DNA from: JADFUS01 sp036653215
GTDB lineage: Bacteria > Bacteroidota > Bacteroidia > Bacteroidales > Rikenellaceae
Reading direction: 5' to 3'
Length of the DNA stretch: 22,783 nucleotides
Assembly: GCA_036653215.1 (NCBI GenBank)
Contig: JAVVUK010000017.1
Span: forward strand, 1-22,783
Shown here in pieces: positions 15,300 through 22,539 of the stretch. How positions within the stretch are numbered: the first letter of the stretch is position 1; each line of letters begins with the position of its first letter. Below the pieces are notes generated by a model. It made no database searches, was not told the DNA's origin, and was given only the letters and a program-made list of their open reading frames with translations. The position numbers and the translations under genes were made by a program.

Positions 15300-17489
15300 T
15301 TAATGTATGTTCATCAACTCACGATATTTAGGCAAAGGCCACAATCCGTTGTCCACTATCAACTCTAATCTATCTATATGGTCTCTTATCTTACCTAAGA
15401 AAGGATCTACAAGCTCGGTATATTTCTTTGCTCTTTTAGCAACGTCATCTATCTTATTACACCTTTTACGTTCTTCCGTCATAGCAGAAGAGAGTTCTCG
15501 TATCACATTAACATGGTGAGAAACCTCTTTTATAGCACGTATCTCCTCTGAAGCCATTGTTTGATAATCATCTGGGAAAATCTCTCTCAAGCCCTTCACA
15601 TTTGCGATTAATATATTTTGATATGAAATTGCGGTTGGTATAATGTGGTTTGCAGCAAGGTCCCCCAATACACGAGACTCTATCTGTAATTTCTTGATGA
15701 AAGTCTCATTTTTTATCTCGAACCTCGAATGTAGCTCTACACCTGACAATATATCGTTATCTATGAGTATCTTATTATATTTAGGATCAAGAAACACCTC
15801 AAAGGCTTCAGGTACATTTTTGATACTCTTAAATCCACGTCCTTTCGTAGCCTCCTTAATCCACTCTTCACTATACCCATTACCCTCAAATCGTATCTGT
15901 TTAGACTCTATGATAAAACGACGTATGACTTGAAGTATAGCTTCGTCTTTCTTAACATCTTTTTCGATAAGCTCATCGACACGACGACGAAAATCAAGCA
16001 GCGTCTCTGTAACAGCAGCGTTTATGATAATAAGCGGAGAGGCACAATTGCCTGATGATCCAGTAGCTCTAAATTCGAAACGATTTCCGGTAAAAGCAAA
16101 TGGAGAAGTACGATTACGGTCGGTATTATCCAATAATATCTCCGGGATTTTGCCAATATCGAGTTTTATCTCACTCTTTTGATCTGAGGACAGCTTTTGA
16201 TCTGAGACACGCTCTTCTATCGAATTTAATATTTCATTTAGAGTAGAGCCTGCAAATACTGACATTATTGCCGGAGGAGCTTCGTTTGCTCCAAGACGAT
16301 GTGAGTTTGTTTGTGAAGCAATAGATGCCATCATAAGTGTTCCATAGTCGTGAGCCGCTTTTATAGCAGCGACAAAAAACGTTAGAAATTGAGTATTGTT
16401 TTTAGGTGTTTTACCGGGTGATAAAAGGTTAACATCTGTATTTGTGAGAAGCGACCAGTTACAGTGTTTTCCCGATCCATTAACGCCATTATAAGGCTTT
16501 TCATGAAAGAGAACACGCAATTTATGATCTGTTGCTGTGCGACGCATGATCGTCATAAGAAGTGTATTATGGTCAACCGCTATGTTTGCCTCTTCAAACA
16601 TCGGAGCACACTCAAACTGACAAGGAGCAACCTCATTATGACGAGTCTTTAGAGGTATGCCAAGCCTATAAGCACGTTGTTCAAAATCCTTCATAAAAGA
16701 AGACACCCTTTCAGGAATAGCACCAAAGTAATGATCTTCAAGCTGTTGGTCTTTTGCAGCAGTATGCCCCATCAATGTACGTCCTGTTTGCATAAGGTCG
16801 GGACGTGCTAAGAAGAGTTCTTCATCGACAAGAAAGTACTCTTGTTCCCATCCTAAAGTCACATTCACCTTTGTCACATCTTTATCAAAAAGCTGACACA
16901 CAGAGACCGCTGCTGCTTCCACAGCCGTTAATGACTTTATTAAAGGAGTCTTAAAGTCAAGAGCTTCGCCTGTATAAGCCACAAATATAGATGGAATACA
17001 TAGCGTATTATCAATTATAAAAGCAGGACTTGAAGGGTCCCAAGCCGAATATCCACGAGCCTCAAAGGTGTTACGCAAGCCACCATTTGGAAATGATGAA
17101 GCATCGGGTTCTTGCTGAACAAGGAGTTCTCCTTTAAAAGTTTCAAACGAACCTCCGCCCCATATAGGTTCAAAAAAAGCATCATGCTTTTCTGCGGTAG
17201 AGTCGTTTAGTGGCTGAAACCAGTGTGAATAGTGGGTAGCTCCATTTTCCATAGCCCAAGTTTTCATGCCTGCGGCAACTTGGTTGGCGAAACGTCGTTC
17301 AATACGAGAACCTTCTTCTATGGCACTACACACCGACTCATAAGCCTCTTTTGTGAGGTAATGCCTCATCTTTTCTCTGTTAAAAACATCAATCCCAAAA
17401 TATGTTGAGATTGGCTCTTCTCTAAATTTTATTTCTACTTTTTCTCTTGAAGAGATATTGCCTAAAGCTTTAAAACGTGCTGATGTCAT
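15300..17489 (-). CDS. glnN: Glutamine synthetase type III
   Basis: GSIII makes glutamine from glutamate, ammonia and ATP as a large dodecamer, and is the usual form in Bacteroidota. The frame is open to a TTG at 17546, but the ATG at 17489 gives 729 residues, the length I recall for the B. fragilis enzyme, and a consensus promoter lies between the two candidates. Catalytic segments visible include GWEQEYFLVDEELF, RHNEVAPCQFECAP, NGVNGSGKHCNWSL, and NRTSPFAFTGNRFEFRA with SSGNCASP, the ATP and glutamate site. The C-terminal helical region (from about residue 600) is the GSIII-specific extension. It is monocistronic between two terminators. No upstream NtrC- or GlnR-type sites are recognised. 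Confidence 0.97.
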   Translation of the reverse strand: MTSARFKALGNISSREKVEIKFREEPISTYFGIDVFNREKMRHYLTKEAYESVCSAIEEGSRIERRFANQVAAGMKTWAMENGATHYSHWFQPLNDSTAEKHDAFFEPIWGGGSFETFKGELLVQQEPDASSFPNGGLRNTFEARGYSAWDPSSPAFIIDNTLCIPSIFVAYTGEALDFKTPLIKSLTAVEAAAVSVCQLFDKDVTKVNVTLGWEQEYFLVDEELFLARPDLMQTGRTLMGHTAAKDQQLEDHYFGAIPERVSSFMKDFEQRAYRLGIPLKTRHNEVAPCQFECAPMFEEANIAVDHNTLLMTIMRRTATDHKLRVLFHEKPYNGVNGSGKHCNWSLLTNTDVNLLSPGKTPKNNTQFLTFFVAAIKAAHDYGTLMMASIASQTNSHRLGANEAPPAIMSVFAGSTLNEILNSIEERVSDQKLSSDQKSEIKLDIGKIPEILLDNTDRNRTSPFAFTGNRFEFRATGSSGNCASPLIIINAAVTETLLDFRRRVDELIEKDVKKDEAILQVIRRFIIESKQIRFEGNGYSEEWIKEATKGRGFKSIKNVPEAFEVFLDPKYNKILIDNDILSGVELHSRFEIKNETFIKKLQIESRVLGDLAANHIIPTAISYQNILIANVKGLREIFPDDYQTMASEEIRAIKEVSHHVNVIRELSSAMTEERKRCNKIDDVAKRAKKYTELVDPFLGKIRDHIDRLELIVDNGLWPLPKYRELMNIH

Positions 17490-17515
17490 TTTTTTAGTTT
17501 TTATAAAAGATGGCA

Positions 17516-17547
17516 CAAATATACGCTGTTTTTTCAAATAACACAAA
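17516..17547 (-). promoter_or_regulatory. Promoter of glnN
   Basis: On the minus strand, TATATTTG (17516-17523) and TTTG (17544-17547) are separated by 20 bases, a full consensus match. The -33 lies at the end of the T tract of the upstream HAD-operon terminator. The predicted leader is about 20 bases. Confidence 0.85.
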
Positions 17548-17600
17548 AAAAATAGGGGGTGTATTCAAAAAAACCTATGTTTTTTTGAATACACCCCCTA
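17545..17600 (-). terminator. Strong terminator of PTP-HAD operon (21-bp hairpin)
   Basis: A perfect 21-bp stem, 17553-17573 against 17580-17600, with core GGGGGTGTATTC/GAATACACCCCC and a 6-base loop, followed on the minus strand by eight T (17545-17552). It lies 12 bases past the HAD stop codon and directly abuts the glnN -33 element. Confidence 0.9.
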
Positions 17601-17612
17601 TAAAAAGCACTA

Positions 17613-18257
17613 TTACCCTAAAAGTTCATCTGCTGTTATTTGAGTAAAATCGTCTATTAACACGTCAAAATCTGTATGTTGATCTCTCGGATAGGTCGTC
17701 GTAAGGACAACAACACGGCTTCCTATGGCACGTGCGGCTTTGACTCCTGCAAAGGCATCTTCAATGACCACACAATCTGTCGTCTTTACGCCAAGCAAAG
17801 AGGCTGCAAGGACAAAGACTTCCGGATCTGGCTTTGCCTTAGAAATCATATCTCCACACGAAATAGCATCAAAATAGCCCCCTATACCACATTTGTCAAG
17901 CACAAAATCTACATTTTTACGCATCGCCGAACTACCAACCGCCATTTTTATTCCTTTTGCCTTAAGATCTTCTAATATTTTTATCAGCCCATTTTGAGGT
18001 TTTATCTTAGAGGCAAAAATATCACGATATATAAGTTCCTTTTCCTCTGCCATTACAGCAATTTCTGAAGGCGTAAATTTCTTATTAAAGATCGCCGGGA
18101 AAATATCATCGTTTCCCATACCAAAAAAAGGACGCAACATCTCACGTTTCATATCCATACCATAACGCTTACAATAAATCACAAAAGCATCTATATGTAT
18201 CTCCGTGTTATCGACTAACACCCCATCCATATCAAAAACGACAGCACTTCTACCCAT
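17613..18257 (-). CDS. HAD-superfamily phosphatase, beta-phosphoglucomutase-like
   Basis: A 214-residue subfamily IA HAD hydrolase. Motif I is VVFDMDGVLVDN with nucleophile D9 and acid D11, motif II is S109-S110 in VGSSAMRKN, motif III is K142 in SKAKPDPEVF, and motif IV is E166-D167 in VIEDAFAG. A helical cap lies between motifs I and II (about 17-85). Sequence resembles beta-phosphoglucomutases and sugar-phosphate phosphatases; a mutase needs further cap residues that I cannot confirm, so a phosphatase is the safer call. It overlaps the upstream PTP gene by eight bases, implying translational coupling. Confidence 0.92.
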   Translation of the reverse strand: MGRSAVVFDMDGVLVDNTEIHIDAFVIYCKRYGMDMKREMLRPFFGMGNDDIFPAIFNKKFTPSEIAVMAEEKELIYRDIFASKIKPQNGLIKILEDLKAKGIKMAVGSSAMRKNVDFVLDKCGIGGYFDAISCGDMISKAKPDPEVFVLAASLLGVKTTDCVVIEDAFAGVKAARAIGSRVVVLTTTYPRDQHTDFDVLIDDFTQITADELLG

Positions 18258-18726
18258 AAATTATCTCCTTATCTTCAATAGCATCTAAAAGCCCGTTACA
18301 AGCGTCTTCAAGAATGTCTAAAACTTTTTCAAACCCATCGTCTCCTCCATAATAAGGATCGGGCACCTCTTCGAAATCAAGCTTCACAGCAAAATCGGTC
18401 ATCTTATATATCTTGCGATATTCATCTCTATTAGTGGCTCTTTTTTGAAGTTCAGCTATGTTTTCGCTATCCATACCTATAATCATATCACAATTTCGGT
18501 AATCTTCTTTTGTGATAGGACGTGAAGTAGAGACTATTTGATACCCTCTTTTTGCAGCATGAGAGATCATCCTGCTATCCGAATTTTGACCCTTATGGAT
18601 ATTTAATATTCCAGCAGAGTCTATGGTGACACCTTTTAGCCCAGCCTCTTGTGTCTTCTTTAAAAATATAGCCTCAGCAGCTGCCGAACGACATATATTA
18701 CCCAAACAGACAAATAAAATCTTCAT
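18250..18726 (-). CDS. Low-molecular-weight protein-tyrosine phosphatase
   Basis: A 158-residue cytoplasmic phosphatase with the P-loop near the N-terminus, C7-L-G-N-I-C-R13-S (C-x5-R-S), and the general-acid loop D123-P-Y-Y in EVPDPYYGG. Both are complete, so it should be active. Relatives dephosphorylate tyrosine kinases of polysaccharide export or small phosphoesters, but no kinase or capsule locus is in the window. It overlaps the HAD gene at its 3' end and starts right after the T tract of a hairpin behind rplS, so its own transcription start is unclear. Confidence 0.95.
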   Translation of the reverse strand: MKILFVCLGNICRSAAAEAIFLKKTQEAGLKGVTIDSAGILNIHKGQNSDSRMISHAAKRGYQIVSTSRPITKEDYRNCDMIIGMDSENIAELQKRATNRDEYRKIYKMTDFAVKLDFEEVPDPYYGGDDGFEKVLDILEDACNGLLDAIEDKEIIYG

Positions 18727-18730
18727 ATAC

Positions 18731-18772
18731 TATAAAAAATAAAAAAGATGCAGAGATAACCCTACACCTTTT
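18731..18772 (-). terminator. Imperfect terminator after rplS
   Basis: On the minus strand, a 12-bp stem with several G-U pairs (18761-18772 against 18743-18754) has a 6-base loop and is followed by an A/T-rich tract dominated by T. It is weaker than the other terminators here and may allow read-through into the PTP-HAD genes. Confidence 0.6.
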
Positions 18773-18806
18773 AAAATTGTAAATAGAAACATCAATAAAC
18801 TGTCTC

Positions 18807-19184
18807 TTACTTTTGTTTTGATGGAGTTCTTTTTTCTTTGATACGAGCTTTCTTACCTTTAAGGTCACGGTAGTAGAATATACGAGCTTTACGAACGATA
18901 CCCACTTTGTTAACCTCAATAGAGATGATAGTAGGGAGATTGATAGGGAAAATCCTCTCAATACCTATGCCTTCAGTTGTTTTACGAACAGTAAAAGTTT
19001 CAGTGTTACCTGAACCTCTTTTTTGAATAACAACGCCTCTAAAACTCTGTTGACGCTCTTTAGCACCTTCAATAATCTTGTAGGTTACTGTAACTGTATC
19101 ACCTGCTTTGAAACTTGGACGAGCACTTACCTCTCCAACACTTGCATTATAGGTGTCAGTTGCCAATTTAATTAAACTTTCCAC
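18807..19184 (-). CDS. rplS: 50S ribosomal protein L19
   Basis: L19 lies at the 30S-50S interface of the ribosome. Family segments run through the 125 residues: SFKAGDTVTVTYKIIEG, QSFRGVVIQKRGSGN, FTVRKTTEGIGIERIFPINLP, VNKVGIVRKARIFYYRDLKGKKARIKEKR. The start is GTG at 19184, giving fMet-ESLIK, which aligns with the M-D-LIK start of other Bacteroidota. No in-frame ATG lies upstream before a stop codon five codons away. It has its own consensus promoter and a leader of about 75 bases, and stands alone rather than in the rpsP-rimM-trmD-rplS cluster common elsewhere. Confidence 0.98.
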   Translation of the reverse strand: MESLIKLATDTYNASVGEVSARPSFKAGDTVTVTYKIIEGAKERQQSFRGVVIQKRGSGNTETFTVRKTTEGIGIERIFPINLPTIISIEVNKVGIVRKARIFYYRDLKGKKARIKEKRTPSKQK

Positions 19185-19260
19185 TTTTATATATTTTTAA
19201 GTTTAGTACGGAATATTACGGAGACCTTCAATATTCTCATAAGAGATTCCAATACTTTTC
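19185..19260 (-). promoter_or_regulatory. rplS mRNA leader with possible hairpin
   Basis: The leader contains a 7-bp inverted pair, GAATATT (19211-19217) and AATATTC (19230-19236), around a 12-base loop. Ribosomal-protein leaders often carry autoregulatory structures, but this one is short and AT-rich, so it is a suggestion only. Confidence 0.25.
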
Positions 19261-19265
19261 GGCTG

Positions 19266-19297
19266 CAAAGATAGGTAAACAATTTTAAAATACCAAA
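19266..19297 (-). promoter_or_regulatory. Promoter of rplS
   Basis: On the minus strand, TATCTTTG (19266-19273) and TTTG (19294-19297) are separated by 20 bases, a full consensus match. The predicted start is near 19260. Confidence 0.85.
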
Positions 19298-19305
19298 CTT
19301 ACCAA

Positions 19306-19343
19306 TAAAAATAGGTCAATCATCTCTAATCGACCTATTTTTT
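19306..19343 (-). terminator. Terminator of ECF sigma operon
   Basis: Stem ATAGGTC (19311-19317) / GACCTAT (19332-19338), extendable with outer A-T pairs, with a T-rich tail on the minus strand. It begins two bases after the stop codon of the 45-residue ORF, which supports that ORF as the last gene of the transcript. Confidence 0.8.
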
Positions 19344-19344
19344 G

Positions 19345-19482
19345 TTAAACATCATCTTCCTCGGCATATGCTCTATCCAAAAAGCGACTTATATTTAAAA
19401 GACCGATATCGTCACCTATAACATTGTTTAGAAAAAGTTCATTGTCGTCATCATCAAAATCTGAATTGTATGTATTTTCCAT
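19345..19482 (-). CDS. Small acidic, Asn-rich protein downstream of ECF sigma factor
   Basis: A 45-codon ORF from ATG at 19482 to TAA at 19345. The product begins MENTYNSDFDDDDNELF and ends RAYAEEDDV. It has ten Asp, four Glu, six Asn, two Arg and no Lys, so the net charge is about -12. A short amphipathic stretch (GLLNISRFLDRAY) could be a helix. No membrane segment or signal peptide is present. It follows the sigma gene by 50 bases with no terminator between, and a clean intrinsic terminator sits two bases after its stop, both of which favour a real gene. From memory, B. fragilis EcfO is paired with Reo, an acidic Asn-rich anti-sigma protein; this ORF has the same position and composition. 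A homology search would settle it. The role is inferred. Confidence 0.65.
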   Translation of the reverse strand: MENTYNSDFDDDDNELFLNNVIGDDIGLLNISRFLDRAYAEEDDV

Positions 19483-19532
19483 AGGCTAAATTTGTTATAT
19501 TAATGTTAACGATTTATGTTATATCTTTATTG

Positions 19533-20141
19533 TTATGAATAATTTTTTAAATCCATATACATATTGTTATCTTCGATCATCTTACGTAAATTTATAAGCG
19601 CATATCTCATACGTCCTAATGCTGTATTTATGCTTACATCTGTATGTGTGGCAATATCTTTAAAGCTCATACCAAGATAATGACGTAATATGACCACCTC
19701 ACGTTGTTCTATCGGAAGGCTATCTACCAATCGCCTAAGATCGGTCTTTATCTGGTCGTCAACTAATTTATCTTCGATATTAGACTCTACAAGAGACTGG
19801 CTATACATGATGTTAGATTGACCCTCGTCGTCTGTTGAGACTAAGTTAGATTGTTTCTTTTGACGGAAATAGTCAATGATCAAGTTATGCGCTATACGCA
19901 AAGTCCAAGATAGAAACTTCCCATTGTCTATATACCTATCGCTCTTAAGTGATTTTTGAATTTTGATAAACAAATCTTGGAAAATATCATCAGCCACACT
20001 ATCATTTTTGACCGTCAAGAGGATATACTTATAAATTTTCTTTTTATACCTATCCATCAACTTTGACATTGAGTCATTATCACCCGATATATACGCTTGA
20101 ATTAAAGCACTATCATCGGTCATGTTGTGTTGTGTTAACAT
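19533..20141 (-). CDS. ECF-family RNA polymerase sigma factor
   Basis: An alternative sigma factor of 202 residues. Sigma region 2 spans about 26-95 (LMDRYKKKIYKYILL, DDIFQDLFIKIQKSL, FLSWTLRIAHNLIIDYFRQKK). A 38-residue acidic linker follows, then region 4 (about 134-190) with an HTH: LPIEQREVVILRHYLGMSFKDIATHTDVSINTALGRMRYAL. No membrane-bound anti-sigma gene and no SusC/D or FecR-type partner is adjacent, unlike polysaccharide-linked sigma factors of the phylum. Instead a small acidic ORF follows. The start could be the ATG at 20141 or the one at 20123 (MTDDSALIQ). The organisation resembles the EcfO type, but the subgroup is not proven. Confidence 0.95.
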   Translation of the reverse strand: MLTQHNMTDDSALIQAYISGDNDSMSKLMDRYKKKIYKYILLTVKNDSVADDIFQDLFIKIQKSLKSDRYIDNGKFLSWTLRIAHNLIIDYFRQKKQSNLVSTDDEGQSNIMYSQSLVESNIEDKLVDDQIKTDLRRLVDSLPIEQREVVILRHYLGMSFKDIATHTDVSINTALGRMRYALINLRKMIEDNNMYMDLKNYS

Positions 20142-20218
20142 ACTACTCTTTTTTAATTAAAATGTTGTTGAGTAGAAATTTTCCTATAAGCAATTTGTTT
20201 TTTAATGATTTTATTTTG

Positions 20219-20250
20219 CAATGATAGATATAAAAATTATAACCACCAAA
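20219..20250 (-). promoter_or_regulatory. Candidate promoter of ECF sigma operon
   Basis: On the minus strand, TTTG (20247-20250) lies 20 bases before TATCATTG (20219-20226), one base off TAnnTTTG. The predicted leader is about 70 bases. The rest of the 198-base gap (20142-20339) holds the transporter terminator and AT-rich sequence with nothing else recognisable. Confidence 0.55.
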
Positions 20251-20281
20251 TTTTTTAAGAAAAATTTCACTTGATTATAAA

Positions 20282-20317
20282 CAAAAACAGTGCCTAATAC
20301 TAATTAAGCACTGTTTT
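20282..20317 (-). terminator. Terminator of POT transporter gene
   Basis: Stem AAAACAGTGC (20284-20293) / GCACTGTTTT (20308-20317) with a 14-base loop and a T-rich continuation on the minus strand, 23 bases past the stop codon. Confidence 0.85.
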
Positions 20318-20339
20318 GATTATCTAAAAAAACGATTTG

Positions 20340-22031
20340 TTAAGCGTCTTCGGTAACTCTTTCAAGTTTTTTAAGTATAGAGAAAATAAATATTGCTGAA
20401 AGTAAACAACATACTATTAACACGCCCCATACCATCCATAAAGGCATTCCGCCCCAAAGGTGACCGATAATTGCAACAAGGTAGTTTCCTATTGCTGTAG
20501 CAACAAACCATCCACCCATCATGGCTCCTTTCAATTTTGGAGGCGCAACTTTTGATACAAATGAGATACCCATAGGGCTCAAAAGAAGTTCAGCAAAGGT
20601 AAGAACTAAATATGTGCTTATAAGCCAATTTGGAGATACTAAATCAGGACTCACACCGCCTGTTGCTGCAAGTGCATCGGGAGTTTGAAGACCAAACGAT
20701 CCGATAGCAAGGATCAAGAAACCGGCAGCGGCGATAACCATACCGATACCAATCTTACGTGGTGCTGAAGGTTCTTTACCACGTTTTGCCAACGACCCAA
20801 AGAGTGCTAACGAAACAGGAGTAAGAGCAACTACAAAGAATGGATTAAATTGTTGGAATATCTGTGGAAGGACAGCAACTTCAAGAGGTAGATTTTTGTA
20901 TTTCATAATGAGTATAATTATAGAAACAGCAAATACTAACGCTGAAATTATACGACCACGATTTTTTGAAGATTGGAAGAAGCTAAACAAGCTATAAACA
21001 GAGACTAACAATACAGCAAGGTTCATCACATCAAAGCTTATCCTATCAAATCCTGTTGCTACGTTTGCTGTATAGTCACGAGCAAAGAAAGTCATAGTAA
21101 GACCATTTTGGTGGAATGACATCCAGAAGAAGATTACAACGGCAAAGACAAGAAGAAGAGCAACGACACGTTCTTTTGTTTGTTTTGGAGTAAGTTCTTT
21201 AGGTTGTGCTACACCAGCAGCAGCATTTTTCGCTGCAAGTTGTTTTGCATTATAGTCTGCGTGTTTAAATGTTTTCTTAAAGCCAAGATATATAGCCATA
21301 GAAAGCACTAATGAGATACAAGCAACGCCAAAGCCATAGTTATATGCTTCAGAAAGTTTGTCTATATATGTAGTTGCAAAATCGTTTAAAGAGGCAAATT
21401 GAGCTTGTTGCGTGTTAGCAAAAGAGCTTAATTTAGCCATTCCCTCTTCGGTTATTGTACCACCTAAAAGTTGATGTGATAGTTCTGGCATAGCAGCATT
21501 GTAGACAAGTCCTCCTTTTTTCATGAAGTATTCTACAACCATTGTTGCAGCAGTAGGAGCAAATAAAGCACCTATGTTTATTGCCATATAGAAAATACTA
21601 AATGCGGTGTCTCGAAGTCCTTTTAATTCTGAATTGTCATATAGGTTACCGACCATAACTTGGAGGTTACCTTTAAAAAGACCTGTGCCGAGCGAGATCA
21701 TACACAAAGCGGCCAACATAAGGACAAGTCCAAATGTACCTTGTGAGGTTGGTATTGCAAGTAGCAGATAACCAACAAACATCACGATGATACCTATTGT
21801 TACTGTTTTACCATATCCTAACCATTTGTCGGCGATAATACCACCAAGAAGAGGTAAAAAATAAACCAACGCCAAGAATGAGCCGAAGATTGTTGAGGTT
21901 TCTGAGGCTGAAAAGCCAAACTTAGCTTGCAAGAAGAGGGTAAAAATAGCAAGCATAGTGTAATAACCAAAACGCTCTCCTGTATTGGCTAATGCGAGGG
22001 CATATAGCCCTTTGGGATGTCCTTTAAACAT
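20340..22031 (-). CDS. Proton-coupled peptide transporter (POT/PTR family, DtpT-like)
   Basis: A 563-residue inner-membrane permease of the major facilitator superfamily that imports di- and tripeptides with protons. Hydrophobic segments fit 12-14 transmembrane helices. PTR signatures are visible: ERFGYY (19-24), GTGLFKGNLQVMVGNLYD, RDTAFSIFYMAINIGALFAP, and near the C-terminus AELLLSPMGISFVSKVAPP. The family ExxER motif reads N16-T-G-E19-R20, so the first Glu is Asn. A long cytoplasmic loop (about 180-230) and a hydrophilic stretch at 265-290 separate the halves. It is monocistronic between two terminators. I find only a weak promoter match upstream. Confidence 0.95.
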   Translation of the reverse strand: MFKGHPKGLYALALANTGERFGYYTMLAIFTLFLQAKFGFSASETSTIFGSFLALVYFLPLLGGIIADKWLGYGKTVTIGIIVMFVGYLLLAIPTSQGTFGLVLMLAALCMISLGTGLFKGNLQVMVGNLYDNSELKGLRDTAFSIFYMAINIGALFAPTAATMVVEYFMKKGGLVYNAAMPELSHQLLGGTITEEGMAKLSSFANTQQAQFASLNDFATTYIDKLSEAYNYGFGVACISLVLSMAIYLGFKKTFKHADYNAKQLAAKNAAAGVAQPKELTPKQTKERVVALLLVFAVVIFFWMSFHQNGLTMTFFARDYTANVATGFDRISFDVMNLAVLLVSVYSLFSFFQSSKNRGRIISALVFAVSIIILIMKYKNLPLEVAVLPQIFQQFNPFFVVALTPVSLALFGSLAKRGKEPSAPRKIGIGMVIAAAGFLILAIGSFGLQTPDALAATGGVSPDLVSPNWLISTYLVLTFAELLLSPMGISFVSKVAPPKLKGAMMGGWFVATAIGNYLVAIIGHLWGGMPLWMVWGVLIVCCLLSAIFIFSILKKLERVTEDA

Positions 22032-22110
22032 ATCTTATTAAAATTTATTATTATATAATTTCTTACAAAATTTAGCCCTATCTTACCACTTACAAATAAT
22101 CGGATATGAC

Positions 22111-22136
22111 AATAAAAAAAGTGCAAAGCACTTTAT
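22111..22136 (-). terminator. Terminator of valS-flavokinase transcript
   Basis: Stem AAAGTGC (22118-22124) / GCACTTT (22128-22134) with a 3-base loop, followed on the minus strand by a T-run and TATTG. It ends the transcript about 30 bases after the flavokinase stop and isolates it from the transporter gene. Confidence 0.8.
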
Positions 22137-22167
22137 TTAGGGACGCAAGATATAAAAAAATTCTTAA

Positions 22168-22539
22168 TTAAAACCTTTTTGCAATTAAAATATCATTTTT
22201 AATTGCTGTTTTCAACTCCTCAAGGTTATTAAACCTCTTCTCCGCACGGATAAACCTACTTAACTCGACACATATAGTCTTGCCATATATGTCTTGGTTA
22301 AAGTCAAAGATATATACTTCAAGCACACTATCGTCTGACTCAGCAACAGTAGGACGATGTCCAAGGTTAGCTATACCTTTATAGCTAACCTTATCTATCG
22401 TTATTTTTGCAAAGTAAACTCCAAATGTGATATTTTGCGCAATAGAGGAGTTGACATTTATATTTGCCGTAGGAAACCCCAACGAAGTACCAAGNNNNNN
22501 NNNNCGACCATGTGCGACTACTCCTTCTATTACATACAT
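22168..22539 (-). CDS. ribF: Stand-alone riboflavin kinase (RibF C-terminal domain), interrupted by assembly gap
   Basis: Flavokinase phosphorylates riboflavin to FMN. The 123-residue frame is the flavokinase domain alone: MYVIEGVVAHG, then a gap, LGTSLGFPTANINVN, FGVYFAKI, YKGIANLGHRPTV, LEVYIFDFNQDIYGKTICVELSRFIRAEKRF and NLEELKTAIKNDI. The FAD-synthetase (nucleotidyltransferase) half found in bifunctional RibF is absent: the ATG overlaps the valS stop by one base (TAATG), leaving no room. Ten N (22495-22504) fall in the G-rich loop before LGFPTAN. The codon entering the gap is CGN, hence Arg whatever the base. A separate bifunctional RibF elsewhere in the genome is possible. Confidence 0.88.
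   Translation of the reverse strand: MYVIEGVVAHGXXXXLGTSLGFPTANINVNSSIAQNITFGVYFAKITIDKVSYKGIANLGHRPTVAESDDSVLEVYIFDFNQDIYGKTICVELSRFIRAEKRFNNLEELKTAIKNDILIAKRF
22495..22504. other. Assembly gap (10 N)
   Basis: Exactly ten undetermined bases inside the flavokinase gene. The reading frame resumes in phase, but comparison with the HGR-x-LG-x-x-LGFPTAN pattern suggests that about four bases, not ten, are really missing, so the N count looks like a placeholder. Confidence 0.95.

Noticed and set aside
17490..17546. N-terminal extension of glutamine synthetase III
   Set aside because: It would begin at TTG and overlap the glnN promoter; the ATG at 17489 gives the expected 729 residues.
17553..17600. 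Mobile-element remnant or MITE based on the 21-bp inverted repeat
   Set aside because: The size, the T tract and the position directly after a stop codon fit an intrinsic terminator; no target duplication was seen.
22066..22096. Promoter for the POT transporter (TTTG, 18 bases, TAAATTTTG on minus)
   Set aside because: Spacing is short and the -7 has an extra base; in such AT-rich DNA it is too weak to annotate.
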